Shown here piece by piece: positions 1 to 13,300 of a DNA stretch of 64,000 nucleotides (position 1 is the first letter of the stretch; each line of letters begins with the position of its first letter). Both the position numbers and the translations under genes were made by a program. A model generated the notes under the pieces. It did no database searches. It was not told where the DNA came from and saw nothing but the letters and a program-made list of their open reading frames with translations. The stretch comes from Malania oleifera. Taxonomy: Eukaryota > Streptophyta > Magnoliopsida > Santalales > Ximeniaceae. The stretch spans positions 72,075,348 to 72,139,347 of the forward strand of contig NC_080427.1 in the NCBI RefSeq assembly GCF_029873635.1. Reading direction: 5' to 3'.

Positions 1-685
1 TTTATTTATTTTATTATTTATTTTTGAACAAGAATTAAATTTAAATTTTGAAAACTCATGTGGGCCCCACACAACTTCGAGACCTTAATGGATCCTACGT
101 AAGTTGAATAACTCTTATACAATTTTATGCATCCTACATAGCTTTGAGATTCGTGTAAACCTCCATACGATTTCGGGACTCATGTGGGCCTCACACAGTC
201 TTGTTGACCCCGCATAGGATACCTATATTATTATTATTTTATCATATATTTTTACAAATTATATCAGTCAAAACATTATTTTATGTACTTATTTACGTAT
301 ATAAACAGTGTCTTGTGGCTCCGGAACTCATGTGGACCCCACATAGTCTAGTAGGCCTCACATATGATACCTATATTATTATCATTTTATTATATATTTC
401 TACAAATTATATCTATCAAAACACTATTTTTTGTATATATACTTATTTACGTGTACAAACAGTGTCTATCTTGTTTATCCTATGAAATTCCATTTTGACT
501 AGGCCGACCTCTAGGGAGCGACTGAGCCGCAATGGTCTCTGAGCACTCGCTAAGACAAGGTCTTTCTTAGGCATCAAATATGGAATCAAGGATCCTACAG
601 AAAAACACTTCTGTATTGATATTAACTTAATGACCATTTTTATTATTTTATTATTATTGTACTTTAATTATATATATATTTTTTT
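1..685. other. AT-rich non-coding DNA, no gene
   Basis: No convincing coding region. The stretch has several copies of a CTCATGTGG(G/A)CC-type segment near 55, 179 and 327 and an AT-rich filler. A segment at about 481-640 is less AT-rich and looks like transposon-derived DNA, but I cannot assign it to a family. Confidence 0.5.
178..470. repeat. 148-bp tandem duplication
   Basis: Two diverged copies lie head to tail, at about 178-325 and 326-470. Both run from ACTCATGTGG through GATACCTATATTATTAT to an ACAGTGTCT end. A third, partial start of the unit is at about 54. No coding function is visible. Confidence 0.7.
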
Positions 686-857
686 GGGTCATCACAACTG
701 GGATATTTGTCATTTCTCGCACCGCTCTCTCTCTCTCTCTCCTCTCTCTCTATGTCTCCCTCTCCCTTTGTTGGGTCATCACAACCGGGATATTTGTCAT
801 TTCTCGTACCGCTCTCACTCTCTCTCTCTCTCCTCTCTCTCTACGTCTCCCTTTCCC
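686..857 (+). repeat. CT-rich 86-bp tandem duplication inside a gypsy LTR
   Basis: GGGTCATCACAAC(T/C)GGGATA occurs at 686 and again at 772, each copy followed by a CT microsatellite. In related LTRs of this window the CT tract lies just downstream of the TATA box, so this is the leader region of an LTR, duplicated here. Confidence 0.7.
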
Positions 858-1261
858 TTCTCTCTTCGATTCCAGCCCCACCAGTCGCCGGATCGACGAT
901 TCGAAGCTACCACGACACTCCTGGCGGAGTTCTCTACAAATCTGCCGGAGCGGAGAAAACAAAGTTGGATTTCATCCCAAATTCAGGGTAAGGCCTTCTA
1001 GTCCCCTTTTGGCCTTATGATAGTTATAGGAAATGATGTAGGCGGAGAAATACTGATATTATGTTATGGTATATATTATTTTCAAGGTGTTTTGTAGGAG
1101 GGCTTACGAGTGTTAAGCTGGTATTCCGTAGGGGCTTTCTAGTAGTCAGGTAAAGGAAATATGCTATGCTAAGTATTTCTTAAAATACTATACAGCTTAT
1201 TTAATTATAAAAATTATGTATTTATGTATGGTGTGACTTGTGAATATGAATATGGTATTTA

Positions 1262-1445
1262 TGTTTTACGAATGCTAGTTTCATGATTTTACGAATTTCA
1301 GTATTTTGATTATGCGAATTTCAGTACCATAATTTTATGGATTTTAGTACCATGATTATATGGATCTCAGTACCATGATTACATGAATATCAGCATTATA
1401 ATTATGCAGTTTCAGTGTTATGATTATTCAGTTTTCAGTATTACA
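1262..1445 (+). repeat. Degenerate ~28-bp minisatellite in gypsy LTR
   Basis: Units of the type TTTCAGTACCATGATTATA repeat about six times with drift. The same position in other LTR copies carries different short tandem units (around 38560, 51900 and 60100). Confidence 0.65.
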
Positions 1446-2016
1446 ACATATGAATTACAGTACAGTTATGCAGCATCATGGTTATAACGAATACTTCAGA
1501 ATCATGGTAAATCAGATAGATATGTATAGAAAAGTATTATATGATATCAGACCCTGTTGGACTTGCAGCTATAGAGTACAGTACTGTTGCTACAGATACT
1601 ATGTTACTTTATGAGTGCAACCACTTATTTAAATAATACGTGGTAAGGTCGATCACCTAGACCCTTGAAGAGGTCAGGCTCCCCATCCAGATATGGGTTG
1701 AGGTGGGCAGATCGACTGACGGAGTTCAATGATTTATTCCTAGTTGGTCAATCAGGGTAAATCCAGCCTACAGGCTGCACAACCTTGTCATAAAGGGGCA
1801 TGTCATGACACAGATAGCCACAGGGAACAGTTTCAATTACTATTACATATGTACGGATTTACAGAAACAGGAACCATACTTATGTACACTAGAAGTACTT
1901 TGAATTATAATCTATAATACTACGATGTTAAGCAGCATGGAAAAGGGGTGGTGTATTTTATTATTGGTACTGTACTTTGTATTCAGTTATTCATGTTTAT
2001 ATGAAAACAGATTTCA

Positions 2017-2018
<2 letters not shown>

Positions 2019-2060
<42 letters not shown>
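2019..2060. repeat. (AT)n microsatellite
   Basis: A perfect AT dinucleotide run of about 42 bases inside the gypsy LTR fragment. Confidence 0.95.
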
Positions 2061-2064
<4 letters not shown>

Positions 2065-2475
2065 GCTCATTTGCCACATACTAGTAATAGCATATTTCTT
2101 CTTATTGAGCGTTGACTCATCCCAGTATTAAAACATTTTTCAGGTGATCCAAGTAGGCGAGCAGATCAGGCTCGTAAATAGAGGGGCGTCTGTAGTGCCC
2201 TGTCAGCAAAGTGAGTATAGTGGAGGATTTTTGTATTGCCTTAACTAGCTGAGGGTATTTTTGGAAAAAAGTGATATGTGTATATTTTGGAGAACACGGT
2301 AGTACTTTGGTATTGGTTTTGTATTGTATATAATGGTTTATGGTTATGTTTATTCAGTTTCTACTTCTTGTTATTTAGGTTTATGGATGAGCTTAACACA
2401 GTAGGGTATCAGAGCATGTGGAATGTTATAATATAAAAAAAAAAATATAACCAGTTTATTAAGCAGGTCGCTACA

Positions 2476-3060
2476 CACTACGTGGATTTGATATTAAATA
2501 AACTTAAGCTTAATTTGTTTTTGGGATTGCGGAAACCGAAAAGGAGTATGTTGGTTGATCCATACTTTACAGAAATAGTAAGGGAGTTCATTGACTGGTG
2601 AAAACACCCAAAGACTCTTTAAACTGAAAGTTTATTTAACGTCTAAGCTTTTGGAAAGAGTATTGGATTTTATATTGCACTTCATTTTGAAAAAGCTAAA
2701 TCATTAATACAAGGCCTTATATTAGCAAACTTGCATTATCAATCTTAACTTTAAGAGGTTGAATCAAACTTTCATATATACAGGGTTACAAACAAACAAA
2801 AGTTGAATCTTATATCTTAGCAAGGATATTGTGGTTGATTGGAAAATTGTTTGGTTTGGTTGATTGGTTGGTTACTTGATTGGTTAAATAAATTGTGTGG
2901 TTGTGAATTGTATAAAGACTTAAGTATTTGTTATGTATCGTATAAATTAACAAGAAATCAAGAATTCATTAAAAGAAGTAAAATAAATTGAGGATTCTTA
3001 AAAGGAATTAAAAGAAAATTTTTAAACCCAATCCACCCCCCTCTTGGGACTACACCTTAG
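2476..3060 (+). mobile_element. Copia (Sirevirus-like) LTR, 3' remnant
   Basis: It starts directly after the gypsy LTR end. Its last 60 bases (AAACCCAATCCACCC, then CTCTTGGGACTACACC) match the end of the LTR at 21652-23429, which reads CTCTTGAGACTACACC before its primer-binding site. No primer-binding site or gag follows. It is therefore a solo or truncated LTR end, later abutted by a LINE fragment. Confidence 0.65.
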
Positions 3061-3065
3061 TTTTT

Positions 3066-4275
3066 AGGTAGGAAAACATTGATCATATTCTTTCTTTAGG
3101 TGAGGTGGCTTTAGAGGTTTGGCGTCGGGCTAGTGTGGTGTTGAAGATTCCTTTCCAACAATCCCTTCCTTAGAAAAACAGAATGGCAAATTGGCTCCAC
3201 TATGCTCGAAAATCATCTATTAAAGGTATTTTAATCGGGCTGATTCTGTGTTTGAGTACGTGGTGCCTTTGGAATCGAAGATGTAAAGTGAGAATGGAAG
3301 GAGTTTATCAAAGTGTAGATAAGATATTGAGAAGTGTTTGATTCTGGGTTAGTTTTATAGCTGAGAGCACCAATTCTTTTCAAAAATTGAAGAAGTTGAA
3401 CATTGTGATTTTGAATGAGTTTCAAATTAAGCATCGGGGAGTTTGCGATAGGTCTGAAAAAATTATTTCGTGGGTTCAACTTCCAAGAGGGTGGATAAAA
3501 TTTAATTGTGATGGAAGCAATAGGGGCAATTCGGGTATTTAGGAGGTGGAGGAATTATTCGAGATTGTCATGGCATGGCAAAAACGGTTTTTTCAAAATA
3601 TTTTGGCAATGGTACGAATAATAGTGCGGAATTAAAAGCAATTAGGGAAAGAATTCGTTTGTGCAAACGATTGCATTATTTTAATGTGATTGTTGAAAGT
3701 GACTCGCGAATTGTAGTTTATTGGCTTCTGAAAGGTAGATGTACTTTGTGGTATCTTTGAGATTTTTGGGAGGAGCTCATTGTGGAGCTAGAAGGAGTAA
3801 AGGTCATGGCGACACATCAATATAGGGAAAACATTAGTGCAATTGATTTTCTTACCAAAGAAGGAGAAATGGGAAACAATATAATTTACGAAAAACAACA
3901 CCTTCTACCACGTTATCTGAAAGGTATTCTTTGAATGAATAGGTAGGGTCTCACTTCCGTTCGTCGTTAGTTCAACCATCGAGTTTTGTTTGGTGAATTT
4001 TGATTTTTTTTTTTATGATTGTTTTTGTGTCTCTGTTTTCTTTGTTAGTTTTGTTTAATTTTGTTGTCCTTATTTGGTTGGTTGTTGGTGTTGTTTCTTG
4101 GAGGGTTTTATTTTATTTTTCTGTAATCTCCCTTTTGCTTATCTTGTAACCATAGTATTCCTCCACTAAAAGTGAGGGTTTATTAATAAATAAATAGAGG
4201 TGCCGCCCACTTTTAGTAAAAAAATAAAATAAAATAATAAATAATAAATAAAAGAAAAAAAAAAGAAAAAAAGTA
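3066..4275 (+). mobile_element. LINE (L1-type) 3' end: RNase H-like domain, 3' UTR and poly(A)
   Basis: Across shifting + frames, 3066-3900 encodes the C-terminal part of a plant non-LTR retrotransposon protein: a WRR/WNRRC-type linker, then an RNase H fold beginning PRGWIKFNCDGS (about 3484), with GGGGIIRD (frame-shifted), NNSAELKAIR (about 3615) and VESDSRIVV (about 3694). Key acidic positions D, E and D are visible. Stops and frameshifts (for example near 3170, 3331 and 3540) make it inactive. The 3' UTR ends near 4200 in an A-rich tail with AAAAT and AAAAG runs, as expected for target-primed insertion. The reverse transcriptase part is absent (5' truncated). Confidence 0.8.
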
Positions 4276-5520
4276 TAAACTTGAATGTAGTTTTTAAAAT
4301 TGAATATTTAAAAATAGCTACAAAATGACATTGATAATATTTTTATGGATTATATTAATAAAAAATATTTTAATAATTAGTATACTTATTATTATATAAA
4401 TTTAATAGTAATTACAAAAAATATTACCTCAAATTATTGGTTAGAATTAAATTACAACATTATTATAAGGAGGTTCTAAATAGTAATTTGTTAACTTATG
4501 TTACAATTTTAAAATATTAGTTGTTATATTAGTTACTTCAAGTCATTAAATAACTATTAGGAGCTACAAAATTTTTAATTCAATTATTTTCATTTTTTAT
4601 AAAAATATTAACTCAATTACTATTACCAGATACAAAAATTAAATTATAAATTTATGGAGAAGTTTAAAAATACAGATCATTTTATTTATGTCGAATTTTC
4701 TCAATATTAATAATTTTATTTATTGTCTCATAAATTAATTAATTTACTAACACCCGTTATAGAAACTATTATTTAAATCACTATTAAATTATTAGTACAT
4801 TATTAATAGTAATTAAAAATTTAAATGATAGAAAAGTTAATTCACATGTTAGGGGCTATCAAAATTATTAATTCAATTATTAATAGAGATTATGAAAAGT
4901 ATTCATTCAATTGTTATATTGTTGATTTAAAAAATAAATAACAAAATTATAAGGATAATGACTGTATGCTAAATTGGGGAATGAACTCCATGAAAAACTC
5001 GATTTTATAACATCCTTATATTACAAATAAATTTATTAAATGTTTGAAATATAAAAGAGATGGTGTCAAAATTTTGTAGCCTTTATATACTTAGCCAACT
5101 TCATTGTTGAATTCAGTGTGTGTGTGTGTGTTTTTAAATTAAGAATAATCATTATAAGGATATTTTGTAAATTGCTAAATAAACTCCATGTAAATATTGA
5201 CTTTATATTATTTCTACATTACAGTTAAATTTATCGATGCTTAATTTCAAAGTCAAAATTTTGTGGTCTATTTTAACTAACTTCATTATTGAATTTTATG
5301 CGTTTTTTAATAGTTCACATTGTTTTTAAATTATGTTGTTACTGCCAATTTTTAATGGGTTAAAAAATTATGGAATGTTCATTGTAAAGATTTTGACAAC
5401 TTATACTTAATTACATGACTTAACATAACATTATCTTTTATTTTAGTTATTTTTATTTTATTTTTTTCAAAGTCCTTTTAGTGCACATAACACGAGTTTG
5501 TGGTCGTACACGTACATATA
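4276..5520. other. AT-rich intergenic DNA, no gene
   Basis: Low-complexity AT-rich sequence without an open frame that resembles a protein. A short (GT)n run lies near 5118. There is no clear transposon terminus. Confidence 0.5.
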
Positions 5521-5544
5521 TAAGCAAAATAAGGGTCTCTCACC

Positions 5545-5665
5545 TGCGGATGGTGAGAGTTTACTCTCTGAGTCAGAGGAGACCGTAGATGGTGAGAGTT
5601 CGCTCTGTGAGCCAGTAGGGACCGTGAATGGTAAGAGTTTTCTGTGAGTCAGCAGAGACTGTGAA
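5545..5665 (+). repeat. ~40-bp tandem repeat, three copies
   Basis: GATGGTGAGAGTT, then CTCTGTGAGYCAG, then GACCGTGA repeats at about 5549, 5588 and 5627, with one more start near 5664. It lies in an island (5521-5850) clearly richer in G and C than its surroundings. An ORF crosses it (5628-5849), but I recognise no protein. Confidence 0.7.
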
Positions 5666-5849
5666 TGGTAATGGAGATGTGTTCTGGGGATCGGGTTGGT
5701 TGAATGTCCAACTGATGCACGAAAGTCGTGTTCGCATTCCGGACTTTATCCTGATCAACGAGACCTGGGGGCGGAGGACGCTGATCCGTAGGTTTGGTGC
5801 CGCACCAAAGGGTCTGAAGGGCTCGTTGGTGGTTGGAGTTCCTATGTAA

Positions 5850-7278
5850 TAAAAAATATAAATAAATAAGGGTTTCCCTATGGTCTCCAAAACTCTCAAT
5901 CCTAATTTTTTGTGATTTTTTTAAAATAAAATAAAAGTAAAAGAACCAATGAAGACTTTTTTGAACAATTAAATAAATAAGCCATAGATAATATATTTAG
6001 TGTAATGCCACACAATTCAAAACAATCATTTATTAGGTACACTTATTTCTCGTACATCTTAAACTCATTTTTATTATAATGACTTACATAACTTAAGATA
6101 TGTACTTATTGGGTTTAAATAAAAAAGTATATTTATTAAATGCATGGATAGATATATAGATTAATTGTATACACTGTTTAAAATATATCCTAAATAAGTC
6201 TATTTAATATTGAATTCTTCATTCAAAGTAGTGTCATTTTAAAGTATATAATATTATTTGACAACTTGTTATCAACATATTTTTGGTAACAAGCTTATAA
6301 ACATGTATCTTAATTTCACGTGGTAATCTTCTATATTCACCTTAAGAGATGATTGCATGGAATTCAATTAAAACATTTGATCCATGATACAATTTTTATA
6401 AAGTTTTTTATTCAATAAAAAATAAATTATATGTTTGTGAAGTTTTTAGAAAGGCTCATTTTTAATTATTTATCAAGAAATTAATTAATCAAATTGAATG
6501 AGCAAGTCAAATAAAAAATAGTAAAATTACATACATTTATAATTTATTTTTGGGTATGCTTTAAATTATAATTATATATTTCATAATAATATGAAAAAAC
6601 ATATATAGTTTGTAGTGTTGAACGAATTTAATGGCCAAAGATTCCATGCATTGCATAGTCTCTACTAGTTGAAATTAATTTTAGAAATGTTTTTAATAAC
6701 GAAGACTTTAAATCAAGAGATAGGAATCAAATCAATTCTTTTTGGCTTTTAGAAAAGTTAGGTTAAATAGGTCAACATGTAGATATTTAAAGGAATTTTG
6801 AAAAATTTTAAAATAAAAATTCGGCATTCAAGGGCACATAAATTTATCCACACAAAATTAAGTGCTTCTTCTTTTCTCTCTCTCATTCTAAACAATTGAT
6901 TTAAATTTATTCAATTTTTGTATCTATTTATTTTATTTTATTTTTTTAGCATTCCATGTTTATTATATTAAATTATTTTTAAAATAATTTTTTTCCTTCT
7001 AATTATACACAAATTTTGGAAATGACCAAAGAGATAAGAATTGAGAATTCTATTCTGATACTACGTGTTTTTTATATGTTAAAAAATGTGAAAATATTTC
7101 TTTTCACGTTTTCCTTTATCTTAGACAATAAGACTTTATTTATACAGACAAATCACGAAAATATTTAAGATGAAATCATTATTGATAGACTACTTCTAAT
7201 TCCTAATATTATAAAATTCAAAATGTTAGTTGGGTGTTAATAAAAATATAATAATAAAAATAATTAAAAACTACCTAG
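5850..7278. other. AT-rich upstream region of the carrier gene
   Basis: No gene seen. This is the 5' flank of the carrier gene. It is AT-rich with a short CT stretch near 6875 and no identified transposon. Confidence 0.5.
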
Positions 7279-7285
7279 ATGTGTA

Positions 7286-7293
7286 TTTATAAG
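7286..7293 (+). promoter_or_regulatory. Possible TATA box of the carrier gene
   Basis: TTTATAAG lies about 85 bases upstream of the first in-frame ATG and is followed by a pyrimidine-rich leader. Position and sequence are plausible, but the local AT-richness makes chance matches common. Confidence 0.3.
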
Positions 7294-7378
7294 ATTTCCC
7301 GTTGCACTTGCCCCTTCTATTCTGCACGTTGTGCTGCGTCACTGCCTTATCTCTTCTCTGCATTGGAGGAGATCAGTC

Positions 7379-10300
7379 ATGGAAGAAGAGAAGGCCGAGT
7401 TGGTATGGCGAAACATTGCAGGCCTCGAAATTACTCGGAATGGATGCACTGGAGGCATGCGAGAGGAAGAACAATGGAGGAGCAGATGGCTAAGCGATAG
7501 CAGTGATGGGGGTCGCCGCCCTGGGAGTTTTGCGTGTGTTTCGGTGGCAGATAAGAAAGGACAGAGCGAGTTCGTGCCGACACCGGCGCAGCTTTTGAAG
7601 CATCCGCTGGCACTAGCCGCCCTCGTCCCCAGAGATGCGGCGCTCTTCGCCGCCGGTGCCATTGCCGGAGCGGCCGCCAAGACCATCACCGCCCCTCTAG
7701 ACCGTATCAAGCTTCTTATGCAGGTAGCTTTTGATCTAAGTCCCCTTAATTTCGTTACATTTTCCTTCCCTTCTTCCCCTAGCCAATGGAAAATGTGGCT
7801 GTAAAAAATAAATTCTTCGTTTTGGTCGCTTTCCTGGTTCGGTAGTTTCAATGGCGTCATTTTTTTGGCGCCCCCCGGGGGGGGGGGGGGGGGGTGGTGT
7901 TGGTATTTTCCCCTTCGAGTTCAACACGAGCTGATATTGCTTTGTTTTCGTTCCTCTTTAATGTTCCCATGGCAGCGACCCTTGATTAAAATCTCAAACT
8001 GATACAGTCGTACAGGAGGTTCCAAAATTAAGACTGAAGGCCCTTTTTAAAAAATGTTTCAGTAGGAAAACCCTAAATGCACAACAAGAATGGCTGCTTG
8101 CATTCCAATCATGTGAGAGAAGGCGGAGTGCTTGAAGCTATTAATGGGGTGCATTTATGTCTTCTCTTTCAGTATCATTCCGGTTGTACTTATGTTTGGA
8201 TGTTCTTGCAATTTATGAGTTAATACTGTTCGTGTTCTGCATTTGGAATTTCTTTTTCGTAATATTGTATACTCTGGACCATCTTGTTAAGACGATCCTC
8301 TGATGAGGAATTTTTGTAAATATGAAGGATTTGGTAAATACGCTTTCTCTACGTTTGGAGAGGCCATGAATTTGGATTTATATTGGATTTGGGTTAGATG
8401 TGATATAAATTTGTATTGAAATTGTCCAAATCCACTCAAATTCAAATCCAAGATCTAAAATTCATGCTCCCAAACGCAACATTTAATTTATTATTAATGT
8501 TAAGAATAATTTGTTTCTCTCTCTCTCTCTCTCTGCAAACACTTCTGTACAAAATTCCTGCAGTACTTATGTGCTTTTTGGAAGGAAAGCTATGCAAATA
8601 AGAAAGAAAAAAATGTTGAGAAAGTATTCTGCATTGCTAATGTATAGAAAGAAGAATAGAATGGAATGTATAGAAAGGAGAAAAGAAAATGGTACTTGAT
8701 CATTACGAAACAATAAGTTTCTTCCTAATTTGTAGCATTCTCACCACATTTGTTAATGCAAAGCTATGGACACCATCTCTGCTGCCCTCTGCTAATGACA
8801 CCTTCACTGCTATTTTTACCATGGATGTTGGTGCTACTGTCTGCACTACCATCATATTGGCATCACAATTAGTGCCCACACCTATATTACACTTTCCAGT
8901 ATATGCATAAGAAAAATCAAATTATTGCAAGGCTGTTTTACTTCCTTGCAGCAAAAGAAAAGCAACAAATAAATTTGATTTTATGCCACAAGAAATTTTT
9001 TTGATTAGTCAAACAACAACAACAAACCAAGCCTTGAGTCCCACTAGGTGGTCTCGGCTACATAGAGCCTTTTCTGCCAATTTACACAATTGTGGGCAAT
9101 TTCCTTTGGCAAATTTGGGGCTACTAAATTCTTATGTACTCTCATTTCAAGTTTTTAGGTCTACCCCTGCCCCTCCTGCTGCTCCTCATAGTAAGTAGCT
9201 CACTCCTCCTTATTGGTGGACTATTTGGCTTTGGCCTATGATGCCCAAACCATCTAACTCGCCCCTTCCTTATCTTATCTTTTACAAGAGCCACGCCTAA
9301 TTTACTGCGAGTATATTCATTCCTTAATTTATCTTTTGACGTTATGCCACTCATGTACGTTAGCATTCTCATTTTGGCAACTTTTACTCTTTGGATGTGT
9401 TGTTTCTTAGATGCCCAACATTCTAATCCGTATAGCATAGTTGGTCTTACAACCGCCTTATAAACTTTTCTTTTTATTTTAGGAGCATTCTACTATTACA
9501 CAGCACGCCCAAAGGACTTATTCATTTTACCCAACTTTCTTTAACTCTATGTATTACATATTCTTCAATTTCTCCTTCAACTTCCATAATAGATCCAAGG
9601 TATTGGAATCTTGTAGTGCTATTAATTTCTTGACCACCAGGTTTGATCTTTTCTCCAATATTCCTCCTCCTATGACTGAAATTACATTCCATAATTTTTT
9701 TTTTTGCTGAGTCACTATATGTAATTTTCAGAGCATCAACAAATGCTGCCTTGGTTTTTATTCCAAAATAGAAAGGTCAAGTATGGTCTTTTATTTTTTC
9801 CTGTTAATAGGAGCTATTATGAATTGGAAATTTCTAGACTTAAAATGGATTGATTAACAGTGCTGGTCTTATAAATGATTAATCTGTATTCGTTTTTTGA
9901 TTCTAATTTTTGCACGGGCCAGCTTCTTGTTTTTGCTATCCCTCCATTACCTTTCTTTTTTAACACCTTTTTGTGCATTCTTTCCTGTTAGAAGATTTCA
10001 TTTGTAATTTCAGTCAATTTCTTATTCATTTTCTTGCCAAAGGGTGCGCTTATTGCTTATATTCAGTAAGGTATTAATATACAAGAGGAAATTGCAACAG
10101 GCTACTAAACAAATAATGATGTGCAAATTGTTTGAGAACTTGAAGAGGTAAAGAACCTTTTAGCCAATGTCATCATATTATAGTTCCTCTCGGTGGAAAA
10201 TTTGGAAATTTCTTTTCAAGTGACCACTGGACCACAGTTCACTTGTCAGACCTACTGCTTTTGGTAGGAAATAAGCCTCTTTTGCAACCCTTAGCCTTCC

Positions 10301-13300
10301 GTTTATTTTGGTTTTTATCTCTTTATACTCTGGTGAAAAAAATGTTTATGGAAGTAGACTTCTAAGATTCTAAGCTAGTTTCATTTTTCAGAAGAAATAA
10401 ACCTACTTTATGAGCGTGCATCTTTCATATTGATAAGTCCCTCTCATTTTTCTTTGAATTTTTATTGGAACAAGGATTTTATGCAAGCAAGGTATTTGCT
10501 AGTTTGATTGGGAAATGTTGCTTCCAGACTAGTTTTTTAATGAAAGTCTTATGATTGCAGATTCATGGATTGCGTGTGCAAGAAAGTGGTAAGAAGGCAG
10601 TTGGTCTGATTGAGGTATTTTACTGATTCTTAGTTGTTCTCAGTGTTTCACATACCACAAAATTTAATTTTTTTTTCCCTTCATTATTTTCCAACTTAAA
10701 TATGTTTTTTATTTTATTTCTTAAACTGTACAATTTGTCTTAAACTGTACAATTTGTCTCAGTTGTTTTCATCTTTACCACAACTAATTTCCAATTTGAG
10801 ATATGTCTATTTTTCTGTGTTAAGAATATCATTGATGCATTGAGACAATGCTATAAATTGAACATTATCGTGAATGAAATTACGATATAGCCGTTCTCTC
10901 TTTATTGGAACAAAAGATTATTGATCTCCTTGGCTTAAACCCTGTTAAGAGAATTTCCTACCTAGAATGTTGCTTCCATTCTTGAATTTCTAGTAGATTT
11001 GTCACATGCATTGCACATGAATGTTGGTGAATAATCTTAAGTAAATATATTCAAACTATTGAATTTCTCAAGAGTAAGAACTAAAATTATATTAAGATAA
11101 TTTCAAATATAGCTTTGCTTATTAAAAAAAAAATCGATTATGCATTGTCATAATTAAGTTTGTAAATTCAAGTTATATATAAGAATTTATATTTGCAACA
11201 ATTAAAATATGACACTTTAGAACACATAATGCTAACCAATTACATATATATTTTTAAAATTGCAATCTTAGAAAGATCAAACTCTTGTTTCCAAAATTTA
11301 GAACACAAGTTTTATTCATGATGCAATGAATGATGTTTTAAACAAATTGATAACACCTTTGTGATTGTGCATGTTTTGATTTAATTTAATTATAGCATAA
11401 TTACTGTGTTAGATTATCACTTGCCTAAAACCTTAAGTTGCATGGGCCAACAATGCATATCAATTCTTAGCACTCCTCCACACATGTAATTTGATTATAC
11501 ATGGAAGCATAAATGAAGTATAAATGACACCAATATGGTAAATAAGATAAATTTTGACAACAACACAATATATGTGAGCAACAAGAATAGAGCCTAGGAC
11601 CTCCTGGAAATTGTGGCTTTGGTTTTGTGTTAGATCACTTCTTTACCCAAAAGCATAAGTTCTCACATTATGGGCCAACGATGTATATCAAGTTTTAACA
11701 TAATAATAGATTCCATTGCTCTTAAAATTGAACTTTTAAAAAGAAAAATTTATTTAGCATAATTATTAGAGGTGGCCATTATCAACATTTAAAAAAAAAA
11801 AAATTTGAGTCAAATTAGTGTCGAGATATTATCTGCTAGGCATGCATAATATAGTGTGCCATTAGCAATAGATTTGTATATATAATAGATTATGTGATAG
11901 GCATGTGTAAGGTATTTTGAAAGAATCAAGGGCATTGTTGTCTAATAGGATTTTTTATAACATTCGCGTAAATTGTGATTTATTAAATGAAAATTTCACT
12001 TTTTTTTCTTTTTATTTGATTCACTTAATGGCCAATTAGTTAGTTTAATTTCAAAAAAATTTGACATTTGTTTTCTATAGTGCTCCTAGATATATGATTT
12101 TATTAAAAATATTTATCTCTCATCTTAATGATAGTAGACATTTACAGTAGAAGATGCTACAAGGTTTTACTTAACCTACATTTTCTCAAGACAAATCATT
12201 ATTCTATGACATTCATGATTCTGTTGCTTTCAGTTTTTATTTTCAGTTACATTATCATTTTTTAGACCTTATGGTGTAACTAACATTTTGATTGATAGTG
12301 ATAATAACTAATAGCAATTATGTTATCAAAAAAAGAAAAAAAAAATGGCCTAATGGTTGTTAGATATTTGTTGAAATTAAAAAAAAATACTTATAAATCA
12401 GTGATTTTTAAAAATTAATCAATGCTACGCAATACAAACAAAGCCATTTTCAATTGGTATGGGAAGCAGATCAAAGCATGCACTTTAAATGCAATTTTAT
12501 CTAATTTTAGTAAAAATTTAAATGTTTTTAGGAATGTTTTGTCCTATTTTTAGAAGTTAGAATATTTTTGTCAAAAAAGTGATTTACAATATTCATACCA
12601 TTCTATGTAGTATGGACATTCCAACTTTCTTTTACATGCCCTTTTTCCTTTTATACTTAAAAAAATGCTTTTCTTCCTTCTATGCACAATATAATGGCAA
12701 ATCATTAACTGCATCAAGTCATTGAAAAAGGACTGCCACTTAGGATGTCCAGTTGGCACAATTATTTCAGGTGTAGGCTTAGGAAGTTAGGTATTATGCA
12801 TTAATTTTTGGAACTATGTTTGTCTAGCACTTTTTAATTATTCAGGGGCTGTTTTGTAAATACATATTTTATTTTAACTGTATGGTGTATGAATACCTGT
12901 CCATCTCTTGTGGAACTATTAGAATACAGCTTGAACTTTGAGTTAGAATTTCCTCTCTCTTCTATTCTTTTCACTCACATAAAGTTTCTGTCCATCTTAA
13001 TCTTCTCCTTGTTCTCTTTTTCTTCTTTTTTTCTTCCTCTTTTCATTCTTCTTTATCTCTCTTCTCTTTCTTCAGTCATAAATTTGATTTTCCTTCATCA
13101 TGCATGTTTCTGATCTCACAGATTATGAAAAATGCTATTTTATTTTATTTTTTAATTTTTTGAGTTTATAAGCTTGTGTGTCTAGTTCAGCAACATTATG
13201 GTAATTCATCAGCAAGATGGCAATATTTAACCAAATTCCAAATACTGGATGCCTGGTAAACTCTTCAAGAACACTTCATTGCTTATTATTTAAAAAAAAA

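Larger units (their letters stand above)
686..2475 (+). mobile_element. Ty3/gypsy LTR, 3' part (fragment)
   Basis: The sequence is collinear with the gypsy LTRs at 37399, 51000 and (reverse complement) 45868 and 57393. Shared landmarks are a CT tract, the GCCGGATCGA block with a donor-like GGTAAG (about 988), CAGGTAAAGGAAATATGC (1148), the accession-like block GGTTGAGGTGG (about 1696), a TTATTGAGCGTTG block (about 2103), and TTTTTCAGGTGATCC (about 2136). It ends with GCAGGTCGCTACA (2463-2475), the inverted complement of the family's TGTAACGACCTGC start. The promoter end with its palindromes and TATA box is missing. No gag follows, so this is a truncated LTR. Confidence 0.8.

Noticed and set aside
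5573..5899. 108-codon minus-strand ORF over the 40-bp repeats
   Set aside because: Overlaps the repeats in both strands and resembles no protein family.
7331..7378. Longer N-terminus for the carrier from 7331
   Set aside because: The codon at 7331 is GTG; the first in-frame ATG is at 7379 with a good context.
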